Origin: an uncultured Clostridia bacterium
GTDB lineage: Bacteria > Bacillota > Clostridia > Oscillospirales > Ruminococcaceae
DNA: 64,000 nt
Assembly (NCBI GenBank): GCA_947624155.1
Contig: CANQJB010000001.1
Coordinates: forward strand, 1 to 64,000
Direction: 5' to 3'
The notes beneath the pieces are model-generated. The model did no database searches and was not told where the DNA came from. It saw only the letters and a list, made by a program, of their open reading frames with translations. The translations under genes were made by a program, and so were the position numbers. Positions within the stretch are counted from its first letter, which is position 1. Each line of letters opens with the position of its first letter. Of the stretch, positions 45,108-54,462 are shown piece after piece.

Positions 45108-45818
45108 TTATTCGCCGAATACGCGGCGCATCATTTCCTTATAAGCGTCCTCTACTCCGCCCATATCGCGGCGGAAGCGGTCCTTGTCGAGCTTTTCGTT
45201 GGTCTTTGAATCCCAGAAGCGGCAGGTGTCGGGTGAGATCTCGTCCGCGAGGACAATTGTTCCGTCGGGGAGCCTTCCGAATTCGAGCTTGAAATCGACA
45301 AGCGTAACTCCGAGGCCCTTGAAGTATTCCTTCATTACTTCGTTGACCTTAAACGCCATCTTCTTGATCGTCTCGATCTCCTCTTTTGTCGCGAGCCCGA
45401 GGGCGAGAGCGTGATAGCTGTTGATCAGCGGGTCGTGGAGATCGTCGTTTTTGTAGGAAAATTCGATCGTCGGCTCCGCGAAGACTATTCCTTCCTCAAC
45501 TCCGTAGCGCTTTGCGAAGGAGCCTGCCGAGATGTTTCTGATTATGACCTCGAGCGGAACGATCGAGACCTTTTTGACGACCGTTTCGCGGTCGCTGAGC
45601 TCCTCGACAAAGTGGGTCTTGACTCCCTGCTTTTCAAGAAGCTGCATGATATAGTTTGACATACGGTTGTTGATCGCGCCCTTTCCGACGATCGTTCCCT
45701 TCTTTAAGCCGTCGAGAGCGGTCGCGTCGTCCTTATAAGAGACGATGACGTAATCGGGGTTATCTGTCGCGAATACCTTTTTTGCCTTTCCTTCGTAGAG
45801 CTGAACTGTTTTTTCCAT
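45108..45818 (-). CDS. purC: SAICAR synthetase, short form (PurC paralogue 2)
   Basis: 236 aa, the usual bacterial Pur[14 protein letters not shown] at the N-terminus, [44 protein letters not shown] and [14 protein letters not shown]. Located between purE and purF, so it is the operon's main PurC. The long-form paralogue at 349-1203 belongs to another subfamily. Confidence 0.96.
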   Translation of the reverse strand: MEKTVQLYEGKAKKVFATDNPDYVIVSYKDDATALDGLKKGTIVGKGAINNRMSNYIMQLLEKQGVKTHFVEELSDRETVVKKVSIVPLEVIIRNISAGSFAKRYGVEEGIVFAEPTIEFSYKNDDLHDPLINSYHALALGLATKEEIETIKKMAFKVNEVMKEYFKGLGVTLVDFKLEFGRLPDGTIVLADEISPDTCRFWDSKTNEKLDKDRFRRDMGGVEDAYKEMMRRVFGE

Positions 45819-45857
45819 TTTGATTTCCTCCTGTAAAGTTTCGTGTATTTTAAACTG

Positions 45858-46352
45858 TTATTCTTCGATCCTTGCCGCGATCCCCGCGTCCTTTTCGAGT
45901 ACTGCCGCGGCGTCCTTTGCGCGCTTTTCGTCGAGCTTTTTGGCAAGCTCTGGGTCGGAGACCGCGAGTATCTGCGCCGAAAGAAGCGCGGCATTGACTC
46001 CGCCGTCTATCGCGACGGTCGCCACCGGTATTCCGGAGGGCATCATAACCGTTGCAAGAAGTGCGTCAATGCCGTCGAGTGTATTTGATTTGCAGGGTAT
46101 CCCGATAACGGGCAGCGTTGTGTTCGCCGCAATGGCGCCGGCGAGGTGCGCGGCCATTCCTGCGGCGCATATCAGAACGCCGAAGCCGTTTTCGCGCGCG
46201 GCGAGCGCAAAATCTCTTGCCTCCGCGGGAGTTCTGTGTGCCGAATAAACGTGTGTTTCATAAGGTATGCCCAATGAGCGCAGAGTTGCCGCAGTCTTTT
46301 TAAGAATCGGAAGATCGCTGTCGCTCCCCATAATGATGCCGACCTTTTTCAT
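45858..46352 (-). CDS. purE: N5-CAIR mutase
   Basis: 164 aa. [41 protein letters not shown] [19 protein letters not shown] and [18 protein letters not shown]. Class I PurE would need a PurK, which is not seen in the window. SD AGGAGG. First gene of the purine operon. Confidence 0.95.
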   Translation of the reverse strand: MKKVGIIMGSDSDLPILKKTAATLRSLGIPYETHVYSAHRTPAEARDFALAARENGFGVLICAAGMAAHLAGAIAANTTLPVIGIPCKSNTLDGIDALLATVMMPSGIPVATVAIDGGVNAALLSAQILAVSDPELAKKLDEKRAKDAAAVLEKDAGIAARIEE

Positions 46353-46476
46353 AGTGAACCTCCTGAAAGAAATCCCGTCTGTTAAAAACTAGAATCGGGC
46401 GCTCTTAGACAAAGTTTAAGTGCGCCCGGACAGTTTGAACGGCTGGATTTTACCTTAAATAATAAGGGGTGATTTA
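46353..46476 (-). promoter_or_regulatory. Structured purE leader
   Basis: About 124 nt of transcribed leader. Near its 3' part CGGGCGC and GCGCCCG (7 bp, GC-only) enclose a 19-nt loop that can add a CTTA/TAAG pairing, followed 8 nt later by TTTTT. Nearer the 5' end CCTTA/TAAGG can form another hairpin. It could be an attenuator. I could not match it to the purine, ZTP, PRPP or THF riboswitch consensus. Confidence 0.4.
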
Positions 46477-46483
46477 CATATAG

Positions 46484-46512
46484 AGTATATCACCGACACG
46501 CATCAAAGTCAA
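46484..46512 (-). promoter_or_regulatory. Promoter of purine operon
   Basis: Minus-strand TTGACT (46512-46507), 17-nt spacer, TATACT (46489-46484). Confidence 0.82.
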
Positions 46513-46515
46513 ACC

Positions 46516-46539
46516 AAAAAAAGCGGTAATAATTGCTTT
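46516..46539 (-). terminator. Weak terminator after pyrI
   Basis: AAAGC (minus, 46539-46535), 10-nt loop, GCTTT, then a T run (46522-46516). The stem is short, so read-through from pyr into pur is possible. Confidence 0.45.
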
Positions 46540-46600
46540 GAAATTGGCGTTTATGACAAAAACAGGCGTAAATTTTTGGATAGTATCAATATATGTCGGT

Positions 46601-47029
46601 TTATTCCGAATCGGCTGCCGCCTTTGTTTCGCAGTAAACGCAGCGATAAACCTTTTCCTCCGCGTTTTCCAGCCTGAAAAGGTGGTCGAGCTCCTGCTCG
46701 GTCGAGGTGATGCAGCGCGGATTCTTGCACTTTATCACATTTTTAAGAAGCTTCGGCAGCCCGATTGACTTCTTTTCGGCCAACACTCCGTCGCGGATAA
46801 TGTTGATGGTTACATTCGGCGAGACATATCCGATTATGTCGAGATTGACCTCGATATCCGCGTCGATCTTGATTATATCCTTTCTGCCCATCGCCGAGCT
46901 GACCGCGTTTTTGATTATCGCAACGGGGCAGTCGAGCTTTTCGAGCCCCAAAAGCGCATAGAGCTTCATTCCGCTTCCGGCGGGAATGTGGTCGATTACA
47001 ATGCCGTTTTTGATCGAATCAATATTCAT
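46601..47029 (-). CDS. pyrI: Aspartate carbamoyltransferase regulatory chain
   Basis: 142 aa. Allosteric domain with [17 protein letters not shown], then the zinc domain with four Cys in CKNPRC and YRCVYC. Binds CTP/ATP and modulates PyrB. The start overlaps the pyrB stop by 11 nt. Presence of PyrI indicates enteric-type allosteric control in addition to the attenuator. Confidence 0.96.
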   Translation of the reverse strand: MNIDSIKNGIVIDHIPAGSGMKLYALLGLEKLDCPVAIIKNAVSSAMGRKDIIKIDADIEVNLDIIGYVSPNVTINIIRDGVLAEKKSIGLPKLLKNVIKCKNPRCITSTEQELDHLFRLENAEEKVYRCVYCETKAAADSE

Positions 47030-47978
47030 TTGCTAATTCCTCCGTCGGTATCGTTCCGGCTTCCTGCAAGAGTTTCAGGATAAGCGCCATTCTGATGTAT
47101 TTTCCGTTCAGCACCTGCTTGAAATAGCAGGCTCTCGGATCCTTGTCGATCTCAACGCTGATCTCGTTCACTCTCGGCAGAGGGTGCATGATCGTAAGAT
47201 CCGGCTTCGCGGTTTTCAGCTTCTGCGGAGTGAGGATATAGCTGTCCTTGAGTCTTAAATAATCCTCCTCGTTGAAGAAGCGCTCACGCTGCACTCTTGT
47301 CATATAGAGAATGTCGAGCTGCGGCATAACCTCTTCGAGGTTAGTGGTCTGGATATATTCGATGTTGTTCGGCTTAAGGTGCTCGCTCTTGACATAGCTC
47401 GGCAGCTTCAGCTCGACCGGCGAGATCAAGACCACTTTAAGCCCCTTATATCTCGACAGCGCACCGATCAGCGAGTGAACGGTCCTGCCGAATTTGAGGT
47501 CTCCGCAAAAGCCGACCGTCAGGTTCTCGAAGCTCCCTTTTTCGCGCTGGATTGTCAGAAGATCGGCGAGCGTCTGTGTCGGGTGGAAGTGTCCTCCGTC
47601 GCCCGCGTTGATGACCGGAACCGTCGCATTCAGCGAAGCGACAAGCGGGGCGCCCTCCTTCGGGTGGCGCATCGCGATTATGTCCGCATAGCAGTTTACC
47701 ACCTTTGTCGTGTCGGCGACGCTTTCGCCCTTCGATGCCGATGATGACTGCGCCTCAGAGAATCCGAGGACGTTTCCCCCGAGCTCATACATCGCCGCCT
47801 CAAAGCTCAGCCTTGTGCGCGTCGAAGGCTCAAAGAAGAGCGTCGCGAGCTTTTTTCCCCTGCACTTTTCGGAATATTTTGCCGGGTTTTCAATGATGTC
47901 GTTTGCGACCCTGATAAGGTCGTCGATCTCCTCAACCGAGAGATCAAGTATGTCGATCAGATGTTTAAGCTGGCTCAT
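47019..47978 (-). CDS. pyrB: Aspartate carbamoyltransferase catalytic chain
   Basis: 319 aa. Carbamoyl-phosphate site [48 protein letters not shown], and [11 protein letters not shown] near the C-terminus. Joins carbamoyl phosphate and Asp; no carAB is in the window. ATGA overlap with pyrE. Confidence 0.97.
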   Translation of the reverse strand: MSQLKHLIDILDLSVEEIDDLIRVANDIIENPAKYSEKCRGKKLATLFFEPSTRTRLSFEAAMYELGGNVLGFSEAQSSSASKGESVADTTKVVNCYADIIAMRHPKEGAPLVASLNATVPVINAGDGGHFHPTQTLADLLTIQREKGSFENLTVGFCGDLKFGRTVHSLIGALSRYKGLKVVLISPVELKLPSYVKSEHLKPNNIEYIQTTNLEEVMPQLDILYMTRVQRERFFNEEDYLRLKDSYILTPQKLKTAKPDLTIMHPLPRVNEISVEIDKDPRACYFKQVLNGKYIRMALILKLLQEAGTIPTEELANEY

Positions 47979-48631
47979 ATCTTCGCTCCGTTCACTGAAA
48001 GATAGTTTCTGATTCTTGCGACGTTCTCCGCGTTTTCGGGATTTCCCTCGAGATATTCGATGATGTCGTAAACGTCGACGACAGGGTATATCGGGAACCC
48101 GAACTCCTGCTCGATCTCCTTCATCGCCGATAGCTCGCTCCTGCCCTTTTCTCGCCTGTCGACCATAATCAGACAGGCCGCGACCTTTACTCCTTCGAGC
48201 TTTCCGAGAAGCTCCATGCTCTCGCGGATCGCCGTCCCCGCGGTGATTACGTCCTCAACGATAACGACCTCGTCTCCCGGCTTGGGGCTGTATCCGACAA
48301 TAACGCCGCCCTCGCCGTGGTCCTTAGCCTCCTTGCGGTTGAAGAAGAACGGCAGATCGAGTCCGTTTTCGGCGAGCGCCGAAGCGACCGAGACCGCTAT
48401 CGGGATTCCCTTATATGCCGGGCCGAATAGCGCGGCCTTTTTGTTGCCTAGGTGCTCGGCGTAAGATTTTGCGTAAAATCTGCCGAGATTTCTGATCTGA
48501 GCTCCGGTCTTGATGTCACCGGCGTTGATGAAATAGGGGATCTTCCGCCCCGATTTCGCGGTGAAATCGCCGAATTTGAGAACTCCGGCGCTTTCGAGAA
48601 AGCTTATGAATTCCTTTTTGTAGCCTTCCAT
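47975..48631 (-). CDS. pyrE: Orotate phosphoribosyltransferase
   Basis: 218 aa. [28 protein letters not shown] and the PRPP loop [25 protein letters not shown]. Makes OMP from orotate. Confidence 0.96.
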   Translation of the reverse strand: MEGYKKEFISFLESAGVLKFGDFTAKSGRKIPYFINAGDIKTGAQIRNLGRFYAKSYAEHLGNKKAALFGPAYKGIPIAVSVASALAENGLDLPFFFNRKEAKDHGEGGVIVGYSPKPGDEVVIVEDVITAGTAIRESMELLGKLEGVKVAACLIMVDRREKGRSELSAMKEIEQEFGFPIYPVVDVYDIIEYLEGNPENAENVARIRNYLSVNGAKI

Positions 48632-48651
48632 TTATATTTTACCTCCTGAAT

Positions 48652-49350
48652 TTAATCGACAAATTCCCTGACGCATCTCTCATAAGCTGCAGCCGGGTCC
48701 TCCGAAGCGGTGATCGGCCGCCCGACAACGATATAGTCCGAGCCGGCCTTTTTGGCCTCCGCAGGCGTCATGACCCTTTTCTGGTCTCCGACCTCTCCGT
48801 CGGCAAATCTGACCCCCGGGGTGACGGTCAGAAATCCCGCGCCGCATCTTTCATGCACCGCCGCGGCTTCGAGAGGCGAGCAGACCACGCCGTCGAGCCC
48901 GGAACGCTTCGCATTGGCCGCATAGCTCATGACCGTCTCCTCCATCGGAGTATTTATCAAAAGCTCGTTTTTGAGAGTCTCAGAGTCGGTCGAGGTGAGC
49001 TGAGTGACCGCGATTAGAATCGGCCTTCTGCCGTCCGGCCTAGTGAGCCCTTCGAGAGCCGCCTGCATCATCTTCGAGCCGCCCGCGGCGTGAAGGTTAG
49101 TCATGTCGACGTCTAGCCCCGACAGCACGTTCATGCTTTTTTTGACGGTGTTGGGAATGTCGTGGAGCTTCAAATCTAGGAAAATTTTATGTCCCCGCTC
49201 CTTGACCTGTCTGACGATCTGCGGCCCTTCGGAATAAAACAGCTCCATTCCGATCTTTACAAACGGCTTTTTTTCGCCGAACTGCCCGAGAAATTCGAGC
49301 GTCTGCTGCCCGCTCGCAAAGTCGCAGGCAATGATAACGTCTTTACCCAT
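48652..49350 (-). CDS. pyrF: Orotidine 5'-phosphate decarboxylase
   Basis: 232 aa barrel. Catalytic Asp-Lys network in KIFLDLKLHDIPNTVKKSM, LTSTDSE, VCSPLEAAA, and VTPGVRFADGEVGDQKRVM, YIVVGRPITASEDP. Start overlaps the pyrD stop (TAATG). Confidence 0.96.
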   Translation of the reverse strand: MGKDVIIACDFASGQQTLEFLGQFGEKKPFVKIGMELFYSEGPQIVRQVKERGHKIFLDLKLHDIPNTVKKSMNVLSGLDVDMTNLHAAGGSKMMQAALEGLTRPDGRRPILIAVTQLTSTDSETLKNELLINTPMEETVMSYAANAKRSGLDGVVCSPLEAAAVHERCGAGFLTVTPGVRFADGEVGDQKRVMTPAEAKKAGSDYIVVGRPITASEDPAAAYERCVREFVD

Positions 49351-50261
49351 TAAAGAGCACCTCCGATTATATCTGATAATTTATCAATTTTATACTTCTC
49401 CATTGTCTCGGGCAAAGCCTCGATAATCTCCTTTGAGGCGAACGGATTGACTAGGTTTTCCGCCCCGATCTCAACAGCCGTCGCCCCCGCGAGCATCATC
49501 TCGATCACGTCCTCGGAGCTAGAAACGCCTCCCATTCCGACGATCGGAATTTTTACCGCCTTCGCGCACTGATAGACCATTCTGACCGCGACCGGGAATA
49601 TCGCCGGCCCCGAGAGCCCGCCGGTGGTGTTTTTGAGCAGCGGTCTGCGCGTTTTTAGATTTATTCTCATCGCGAGCAGCGTGTTGATCAGGCTGATCCC
49701 GTCGGCGCCCGCGTCCTCACAGGCTTTCGCGATCGAGGCGATGTCGGTCACATTCGGCGAAAGCTTGATAATAACAGGCTTTTTAACCGCCTTTTTGACC
49801 GCCGACGCGACCTGATAGGCAGATTCCGGGCTTGTCCCGAAGCTCATTCCGCCGCCGTGGACATTCGGGCAGCTGATATTGACCTCCAGCCAGCCGACCT
49901 CCTCGCAGCCGTCGAGCCGCTCGCAGGTGCAGACATAGTCGTCGAGCGAGAACCCGCTGACATTTGCCATGACCTTTTTATGAAACACCTTTTTCATCTT
50001 GACGAGCTCTTCCGAAATCACCTTTTCGACTCCGGGGTTCTGAAGCCCGACCGCGTTGAGCATACCAGAGGCGGTTTCCGCAATCCTCGGCGTGGGATTT
50101 CCGAAGCGGGGTTCGCGCGTTGTGCCTTTAAAGGAAAATGTCCCGAGAATGTTGATATCGAACAGCTCCGCGAACTCATATCCGTAGCCGAATGTTCCGC
50201 TCGCCGGAATAATTGGGTTGTCGAGCCAAATTCCGCAGAGATTTACTCTTGTGTCTGCCAT
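49350..50261 (-). CDS. pyrD: Dihydroorotate dehydrogenase B, catalytic subunit
   Basis: 303 aa FMN enzyme. IIPASGTFGYGYEF, NAVGLQNPGVEKVI, VNISCPNVHGGG (with the loop bearing the Ser/Cys base), VIIKLSPNVTDI, TGGLSGPAIFPVAVRMVY and VGMGGVSSSEDVIEMMLAGA. Type 1B, the NAD-dependent form needing PyrK. 19-nt overlap with pyrK. Confidence 0.96.
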   Translation of the reverse strand: MADTRVNLCGIWLDNPIIPASGTFGYGYEFAELFDINILGTFSFKGTTREPRFGNPTPRIAETASGMLNAVGLQNPGVEKVISEELVKMKKVFHKKVMANVSGFSLDDYVCTCERLDGCEEVGWLEVNISCPNVHGGGMSFGTSPESAYQVASAVKKAVKKPVIIKLSPNVTDIASIAKACEDAGADGISLINTLLAMRINLKTRRPLLKNTTGGLSGPAIFPVAVRMVYQCAKAVKIPIVGMGGVSSSEDVIEMMLAGATAVEIGAENLVNPFASKEIIEALPETMEKYKIDKLSDIIGGAL

Positions 50262-50983
50262 TTAATCTCCTCCTTCAAAAGCACCGGCCCGTCCCGGCAG
50301 ATTCTCTTATATCCCGCGACCGTTTCGCAGGTGCAGCCCATGCAGGCGCCGAAGCCGCAGCCCATTCTCTCCTCAAAGCTGAACTGCCCCGAGGTTTTGA
50401 TGCTCCGCCAGACCGCTTTTAACATCGGCTCCGGCCCGCAGGTGTAAACGTGTGTATAATCTATCCCGCCGAGCGCGTCGGTGACAAATCCCTTGATTCC
50501 GTAAGACCCGTCGACCGTCGTCACCCTGGCCTCGCAGCCGAGAGAACTGAACTCGTTCTCATAAAATACCTCTTTTTCGGTGTTGAAGCCGAGAATGACC
50601 GAAACGCTCTTTCCCTCGGTTCTGAGCCGCTTTGCGAGAAGATACAGCGGCGGGACCCCGACTCCGCCTCCGATAAGAAGGGGAGAGCAGCCCGAAACCG
50701 TAAGGTCATAGCCGTTTCCGAGCCCCGAGAGCAGATCAAGCCTGCCGGCGCTCATCTTCGACATCATCTCGGTGCCTTTTCCGACTGCCTTATATATAAT
50801 GGTGAGGATATCGCCCTCAACGTCGCAGACCGAGATCGGCCGCCTGAGATAAAGTCCGTCCAGCTTGATGTTGACAAACTGCCCCGGCCGCTCGATCGCC
50901 GAGCAGTCGCCGCGCAGCTTCATTTTAAAGACGTTTTCGGTCAGCGCCGAATTTTCGGCGATCTCAAAAATTCCCTGTTTCAT
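50243..50983 (-). CDS. pyrK: Dihydroorotate dehydrogenase B, electron-transfer subunit
   Basis: 246 aa. FAD domain (YLRRPISVCDV, then KAVGKGTEMMSKM), NAD-binding LLIGGGVGVPPLYLLAKRL, and a C-terminal [2Fe-2S] motif with four Cys: MGCGFGACMGCTCETV and KRICRDGPVL. Passes electrons from PyrD to NAD. ATGA overlap with pyrC. Confidence 0.95.
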   Translation of the reverse strand: MKQGIFEIAENSALTENVFKMKLRGDCSAIERPGQFVNIKLDGLYLRRPISVCDVEGDILTIIYKAVGKGTEMMSKMSAGRLDLLSGLGNGYDLTVSGCSPLLIGGGVGVPPLYLLAKRLRTEGKSVSVILGFNTEKEVFYENEFSSLGCEARVTTVDGSYGIKGFVTDALGGIDYTHVYTCGPEPMLKAVWRSIKTSGQFSFEERMGCGFGACMGCTCETVAGYKRICRDGPVLLKEEIKWQTQE

Positions 50984-52191
50984 ATAAACCTCTTTTCATC
51001 AAGGAAGACTTCTCTTCCGTTATATACAGTAACCAAGCATCTTCCGAACAGCTCCTCGCCCTCAAAGGGCGTCGCCCTGCCGAGGCTCAAAAACTCTGAC
51101 GGGTCGACCTTAAAGCTCTCGCCCAGCCGCCAGACCGAAAAGCTTTCGCCGAGCGGCAGTCCGAAGCGCTCTCTCGGGTTTATGCACATCAGCTCGATCG
51201 CGCGCTCGAGGGTTATTATCCCTGTTCTGACCAGCTTTGAATATATGACCGGAAATGCCGTTTCCAGCCCGACGATGCCGAACGCGCTCTTTTCCAGCCC
51301 GCGCGACTTTTCCTCAGCCGAGTGCGGCGCGTGGTCCGTCGCAATCATGTCGATAGTGCCGTCGCAAAGCCCTTCGAGAAGAGCCTCGCGGTCGCGCTTC
51401 GAGCGGAGCGGGGGATTCATCTTGAATCTTCCGTCCTCTCTGAGATTCGATTCGTCCATCACAAGGTAGTGCGGCCCCGTCTCGCAGGTTATGTCGACTC
51501 CCTCCGCCTTCGCCCGCCTTATCAGACCGACGCTTTCTGCGGTCGAAATGTGGCAGACATGATATTTGCAGCCGGTCTTTTTTGCGAGCCAGATGTCCCG
51601 TTCGATCTGCTTCCATTCGCTTTCCGAGCAGATTCCGCGGTGGCCGTGAGCTCTCGAATATTCGCCGTCATGGATATATCCACCGTTCAGCAGTCCGTTG
51701 ACCTCGCAGTGCGCCGCGACGATTTTCCCGAGCCGTTTTGCCTCGGTCATCGCCGCCTCCATCATCTCGCCGCTCTGGACTCCCTTTCCGTCGTCTGAAA
51801 AAGCGACGGCGTTTTCGGCCATAGCCGCCATATCGCTGAGCCTTTGTCCCTGCTCGCGCTCGGTGATCGCGCCGTAAGGGTGAACGCCGATTACAGCGTC
51901 CCGCGCGATTATATCGAGCTGAGCTTTGAGATTTTCTGCCGAGTCTGGGACAGGGTCGAGGTTAGGCATAGTGCAGACGTCGGTGAAGCCGCCGTGAGCC
52001 GCGGCAAGGCTGCCGGTTTTAATTGTCTCTTTATAAGAAAAGCCCGGCTCGCGAAAATGAACATGGACATCGCAGAAGCCGGGTAAAAATGTAAAATTAT
52101 CGCTGTCGAAAAGAAAGCCGCCTCCGAGGGCTTCGGAGAGCTCTTTTGAATGGCATTTTTTCAGAAACGCGGGATCGAAGCAGTTTTTCAT
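50980..52191 (-). CDS. pyrC: Dihydroorotase
   Basis: 403 aa amidohydrolase. Metal-binding FCDVHVHFREPGFSYKE at the N-terminus, NLDPVPD, AAHCEVNGL, HVCHISTAES and MIATDHAPHSAEEK. ATG 52191 follows GAGGAG with 7-nt spacing and gives the family-length protein. First gene of the pyr operon. Confidence 0.95.
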   Translation of the reverse strand: MKNCFDPAFLKKCHSKELSEALGGGFLFDSDNFTFLPGFCDVHVHFREPGFSYKETIKTGSLAAAHGGFTDVCTMPNLDPVPDSAENLKAQLDIIARDAVIGVHPYGAITEREQGQRLSDMAAMAENAVAFSDDGKGVQSGEMMEAAMTEAKRLGKIVAAHCEVNGLLNGGYIHDGEYSRAHGHRGICSESEWKQIERDIWLAKKTGCKYHVCHISTAESVGLIRRAKAEGVDITCETGPHYLVMDESNLREDGRFKMNPPLRSKRDREALLEGLCDGTIDMIATDHAPHSAEEKSRGLEKSAFGIVGLETAFPVIYSKLVRTGIITLERAIELMCINPRERFGLPLGESFSVWRLGESFKVDPSEFLSLGRATPFEGEELFGRCLVTVYNGREVFLDEKRFI

Positions 52192-52311
52192 CGTCTTTCT
52201 CCTCACTTTAAAGCGTTCGGGCATAAAAACAGCCCGCCGGAACCGGCAGGACAGGTCGACACAGAATATTTCCGACTTTTCGACCTCGCCGGGCCGCATT
52301 TAAAACTCGTT
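52192..52311 (-). promoter_or_regulatory. PyrR-type attenuator leader of pyr operon
   Basis: The 120-nt leader contains CCCGGCGAGG (52293-52284), matching the PyrR binding-loop consensus UCCNGNGAGG at all fixed positions but the first. Downstream, CCTGCCGG (52250-52243), TT, CCGGCGGG (52240-52233) and a TTTTT run (52229-52225) form an intrinsic terminator ahead of pyrC. The expected logic is UMP-bound PyrR favouring termination. No pyrR gene is in the window. Confidence 0.75.
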
Positions 52312-52317
52312 GCCGAC

Positions 52318-52346
52318 ATTATAACACATAATGGCTGATATGTCAA
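52318..52346 (-). promoter_or_regulatory. Promoter of pyr operon
   Basis: Minus-strand TTGACA (52346-52341), 17-nt spacer, TATAAT (52323-52318): perfect consensus. Confidence 0.9.
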
Positions 52347-52427
52347 CTATAAAATATCGGAAGCGGGCGGTGAATATAAAAGGTTTCGGATCCCTTCCCC
52401 ACCCCGCCCCCGCCGCAAAAAATAAAG

Positions 52428-52456
52428 TTGACAAATTTCCCGCAATTTGTTATACT
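52428..52456 (+). promoter_or_regulatory. Promoter of EamA transporter
   Basis: TTGACA (52428-52433), 17-nt spacer, TATACT (52451-52456). Confidence 0.85.
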
Positions 52457-52497
52457 ATCGCGCGTAGGATTTTTTCCGAGAAAGGACATTTTTAATC

Positions 52498-53430
52498 ATG
52501 TGGTTCGTTTTTACACTCTTGACAACGTTTCTCTGGGGCGCGGCCGACCTCTTCTATAAAAAGGGCGCGCGCGGCGGCGAAGAAAAATACAGTCATCTGC
52601 TGACCGGAATCACCGTCGGCTTCGTGATGGGCGCTCAGGCGATCTTTATGCTCCTGTTCACCGACGTCGGCTATAACCCGATCAACATTCTGATCTATCT
52701 CCCTGTCTCGCTGTTTTACATTATCTCGATGGTAGTCGGCTACCTCGGCCTGAAATACCTCGAGCTCTCGATCTCGTCGCCTGTTCAGAACAGCTCCGGC
52801 GCAGTCGTCTGCATTCTCTGCCTGATCTTTCTGGGCGAGAGGCTCGACCTCCTCTCCGCCGGCGCGGTGATCGTCATCACCGTCGGTATCTTCCTCCTCG
52901 GCTGGACCGAGCGCACAAAGCCCTCCGAAGTCGCGAAGGAGGACAAGAAGTATTCAAAGAGCGCCTTTGCGCTGATCTTTCCGCTGATCTACTGCGTGCT
53001 CGACGCCCTCGGAACCTACTTCGACGCTTATTATCTCGACGACATCGAAAGAACACCTCTTGTCGGCGTGACAGAAGAGAACTTCGAGAATGTCGCGAAC
53101 ATCTCCTATGAGCTGACATTCCTGATCGCTGCGGTAATCATGCTGTTCTACATTCTCGTCATCAAGCGTGATAAAATCGAGATCCCGAAGCAGGGCAGCA
53201 AGCTCGTCGCCGCCGTCTTCGAGACCGCCGGTCAGTATTTCTACGTCTTCGCGATGAGCGGAAACGCCGTAGTCGCCGCCCCGACTATCGCCGCCTACTG
53301 CGTCGTCTCAGCACTTCTCGCCGGAATCTTCCTGAAGGAAAAGCTGAAGCCGCTCCAATACGCCGCGATCGTCCTCGTTGTGATCGGAATAATCTTCCTC
53401 GGTATTTCAGAGGGCTTGGCCGAAGCGTAA
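52498..53430 (+). CDS. EamA/DMT-family transporter
   Basis: 310 aa with about ten hydrophobic segments arranged as two EamA-like repeats; the first ends in IFLGERLDLLSAGAVIVITVG, split here, and the second in IFLKEKLKPLQYAAIVLVV, both typical of drug/metabolite transporters. A charged loop (TERTKPSEVAKEDKKYSKS) divides the halves. Integral membrane exporter or importer of a small metabolite; substrate unknown. Monocistronic with its own promoter and terminator, divergent from pyrC. Confidence 0.85.
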   Translation: MWFVFTLLTTFLWGAADLFYKKGARGGEEKYSHLLTGITVGFVMGAQAIFMLLFTDVGYNPINILIYLPVSLFYIISMVVGYLGLKYLELSISSPVQNSSGAVVCILCLIFLGERLDLLSAGAVIVITVGIFLLGWTERTKPSEVAKEDKKYSKSAFALIFPLIYCVLDALGTYFDAYYLDDIERTPLVGVTEENFENVANISYELTFLIAAVIMLFYILVIKRDKIEIPKQGSKLVAAVFETAGQYFYVFAMSGNAVVAAPTIAAYCVVSALLAGIFLKEKLKPLQYAAIVLVVIGIIFLGISEGLAEA

Positions 53431-53448
53431 AACTTCTTTGCTTTACAT

Positions 53449-53477
53449 ATCCGCTCTCTTATGAGGGCGGATTTTTC
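53449..53477 (+). terminator. Terminator of EamA transporter
   Basis: ATCCGCTCTC, TTAT loop, GAGGGCGGAT, then TTTT. One internal T-G wobble. Confidence 0.88.
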
Positions 53478-53587
53478 ACGCTCAAAAACTCGTAATGCAA
53501 AACAGCTTTACAGACTGTCAGGCGAATTTTACGGCTAAATCCGCCGTAAAGCTGGGACGGTTCCGGAAAGCCCACATACTTTACAAA

Positions 53588-53635
53588 ACACAAAATTTTG
53601 TGTTAAAATCTCGCTTTAACCACAATATTTTGTGT
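53588..53635 (+). promoter_or_regulatory. Paired NrdR boxes upstream of nrdG
   Basis: ACACAAAATTTTGTGT (53588-53603), a perfect palindrome, and CCACAATATTTTGTGT (53620-53635). Both match the NrdR consensus (ACACWATATATWGTGT-like). Centres are 32 bp apart, three helical turns, as known for NrdR. They lie just upstream of the -35 box. Confidence 0.88.
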
Positions 53636-53643
53636 TTTACCCC

Positions 53644-53672
53644 TTGACAAATGCAAAAGCTTGGGTTATAAT
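53644..53672 (+). promoter_or_regulatory. Promoter of nrdG
   Basis: TTGACA (53644-53649), 17-nt spacer, TATAAT (53667-53672). The leader carries a 7-bp hairpin (GTAGCCG/CGGCTGC) immediately before the SD GGGAGG. Confidence 0.88.
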
Positions 53673-53714
53673 CAGACTCGTAGCCGCTCGGTGCGGCTGC
53701 GGGAGGTTCAAAAA

Positions 53715-54407
53715 ATGCAGATACACGGTTTTCAGAAAATGACCCTGCTCGACTATCCCGGCAAGGTTGCCGCAACCATCTTTCTTCCCGGCTGCAATCT
53801 TCGCTGCCCCTTCTGTCACAACGCCCCTTTAGTGACAAAAATCAACCTCGCCGACAGAATGGATAAAGCCGACATCTTTGAATATCTTAAAAAGCGAAAG
53901 GGAATCCTCGACGGCGTCTGTGTGACCGGCGGCGAGCCGCTTTTAAGTGACGAAGTCTTCGATCTTTTAAAAGAGCTCCGCGAGCTCGGCTATCTTATAA
54001 AGCTTGACACCAACGGCACCTTCCCCGAGCGTCTTCGCAGAGCAGTTTTCGGCGGCCTTGTCGATTCGGTCGCGATGGACATTAAAAACTCAAAGGAGCG
54101 CTACGCCGAAACCGTCGGGGTCGAAGACCTCGACCTCGCACCGATTGAGGAAAGCGTCAGCTTCCTGAAAAGCGGAGCGGTCGACTTTGAGTTCAGAACC
54201 ACCGTCGTGAAGGAGCTCCACACCGAGCACGATATCGAGCGTATCGGCGAGTGGATTCGCGGCGCGCCTAGATACTATCTCCAGCGCTTTAAGGACTCCG
54301 GCGACCTGATTAAAGGCGGTTTTACCGAGCCGGAAATCAGCTTTATGGAAAATCTACAAAAAATCGCGCTGAAATATGTTGATAAAGTAGAATTGCGCGG
54401 GATTTGA
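53715..54407 (+). CDS. nrdG: Anaerobic RNR activating protein (radical SAM)
   Basis: 230 aa radical SAM enzyme of the NrdG2 type. LLDYPGKVAATIFLPGCN then the cluster motif CNLRCPFCHN (CX3CX2C), VCVTGGEPLL (SAM-binding GGE), KLDTNGTFPE and VAMDIKNSKERY. Generates the glycyl radical on NrdD. ATG 53715 follows GGGAGG and starts the normal N-terminus. Placed before nrdD, the reverse of many operons. Confidence 0.93.
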   Translation: MQIHGFQKMTLLDYPGKVAATIFLPGCNLRCPFCHNAPLVTKINLADRMDKADIFEYLKKRKGILDGVCVTGGEPLLSDEVFDLLKELRELGYLIKLDTNGTFPERLRRAVFGGLVDSVAMDIKNSKERYAETVGVEDLDLAPIEESVSFLKSGAVDFEFRTTVVKELHTEHDIERIGEWIRGAPRYYLQRFKDSGDLIKGGFTEPEISFMENLQKIALKYVDKVELRGI

Positions 54408-54415
54408 AATTTTGA

Positions 54416-54462
54416 CCACAATATGTTGTATTTGATACTTGACAATTGACAATATATGCGGT
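54416..54462 (+). promoter_or_regulatory. NrdR box pair upstream of nrdD
   Basis: CCACAATATGTTGTAT (54416-54431) is a good NrdR box. TGACAATATATGCGGT (54447-54462) is a weaker one, its ACAATAT core 31 bp downstream. The second overlaps the nrdD promoter spacer, so binding should block RNA polymerase. Confidence 0.75.

Noticed and set aside
46353..46476. Known purine, ZTP, PRPP or THF riboswitch before purE
   Set aside because: Core consensus elements of these classes are not present on the transcribed strand.
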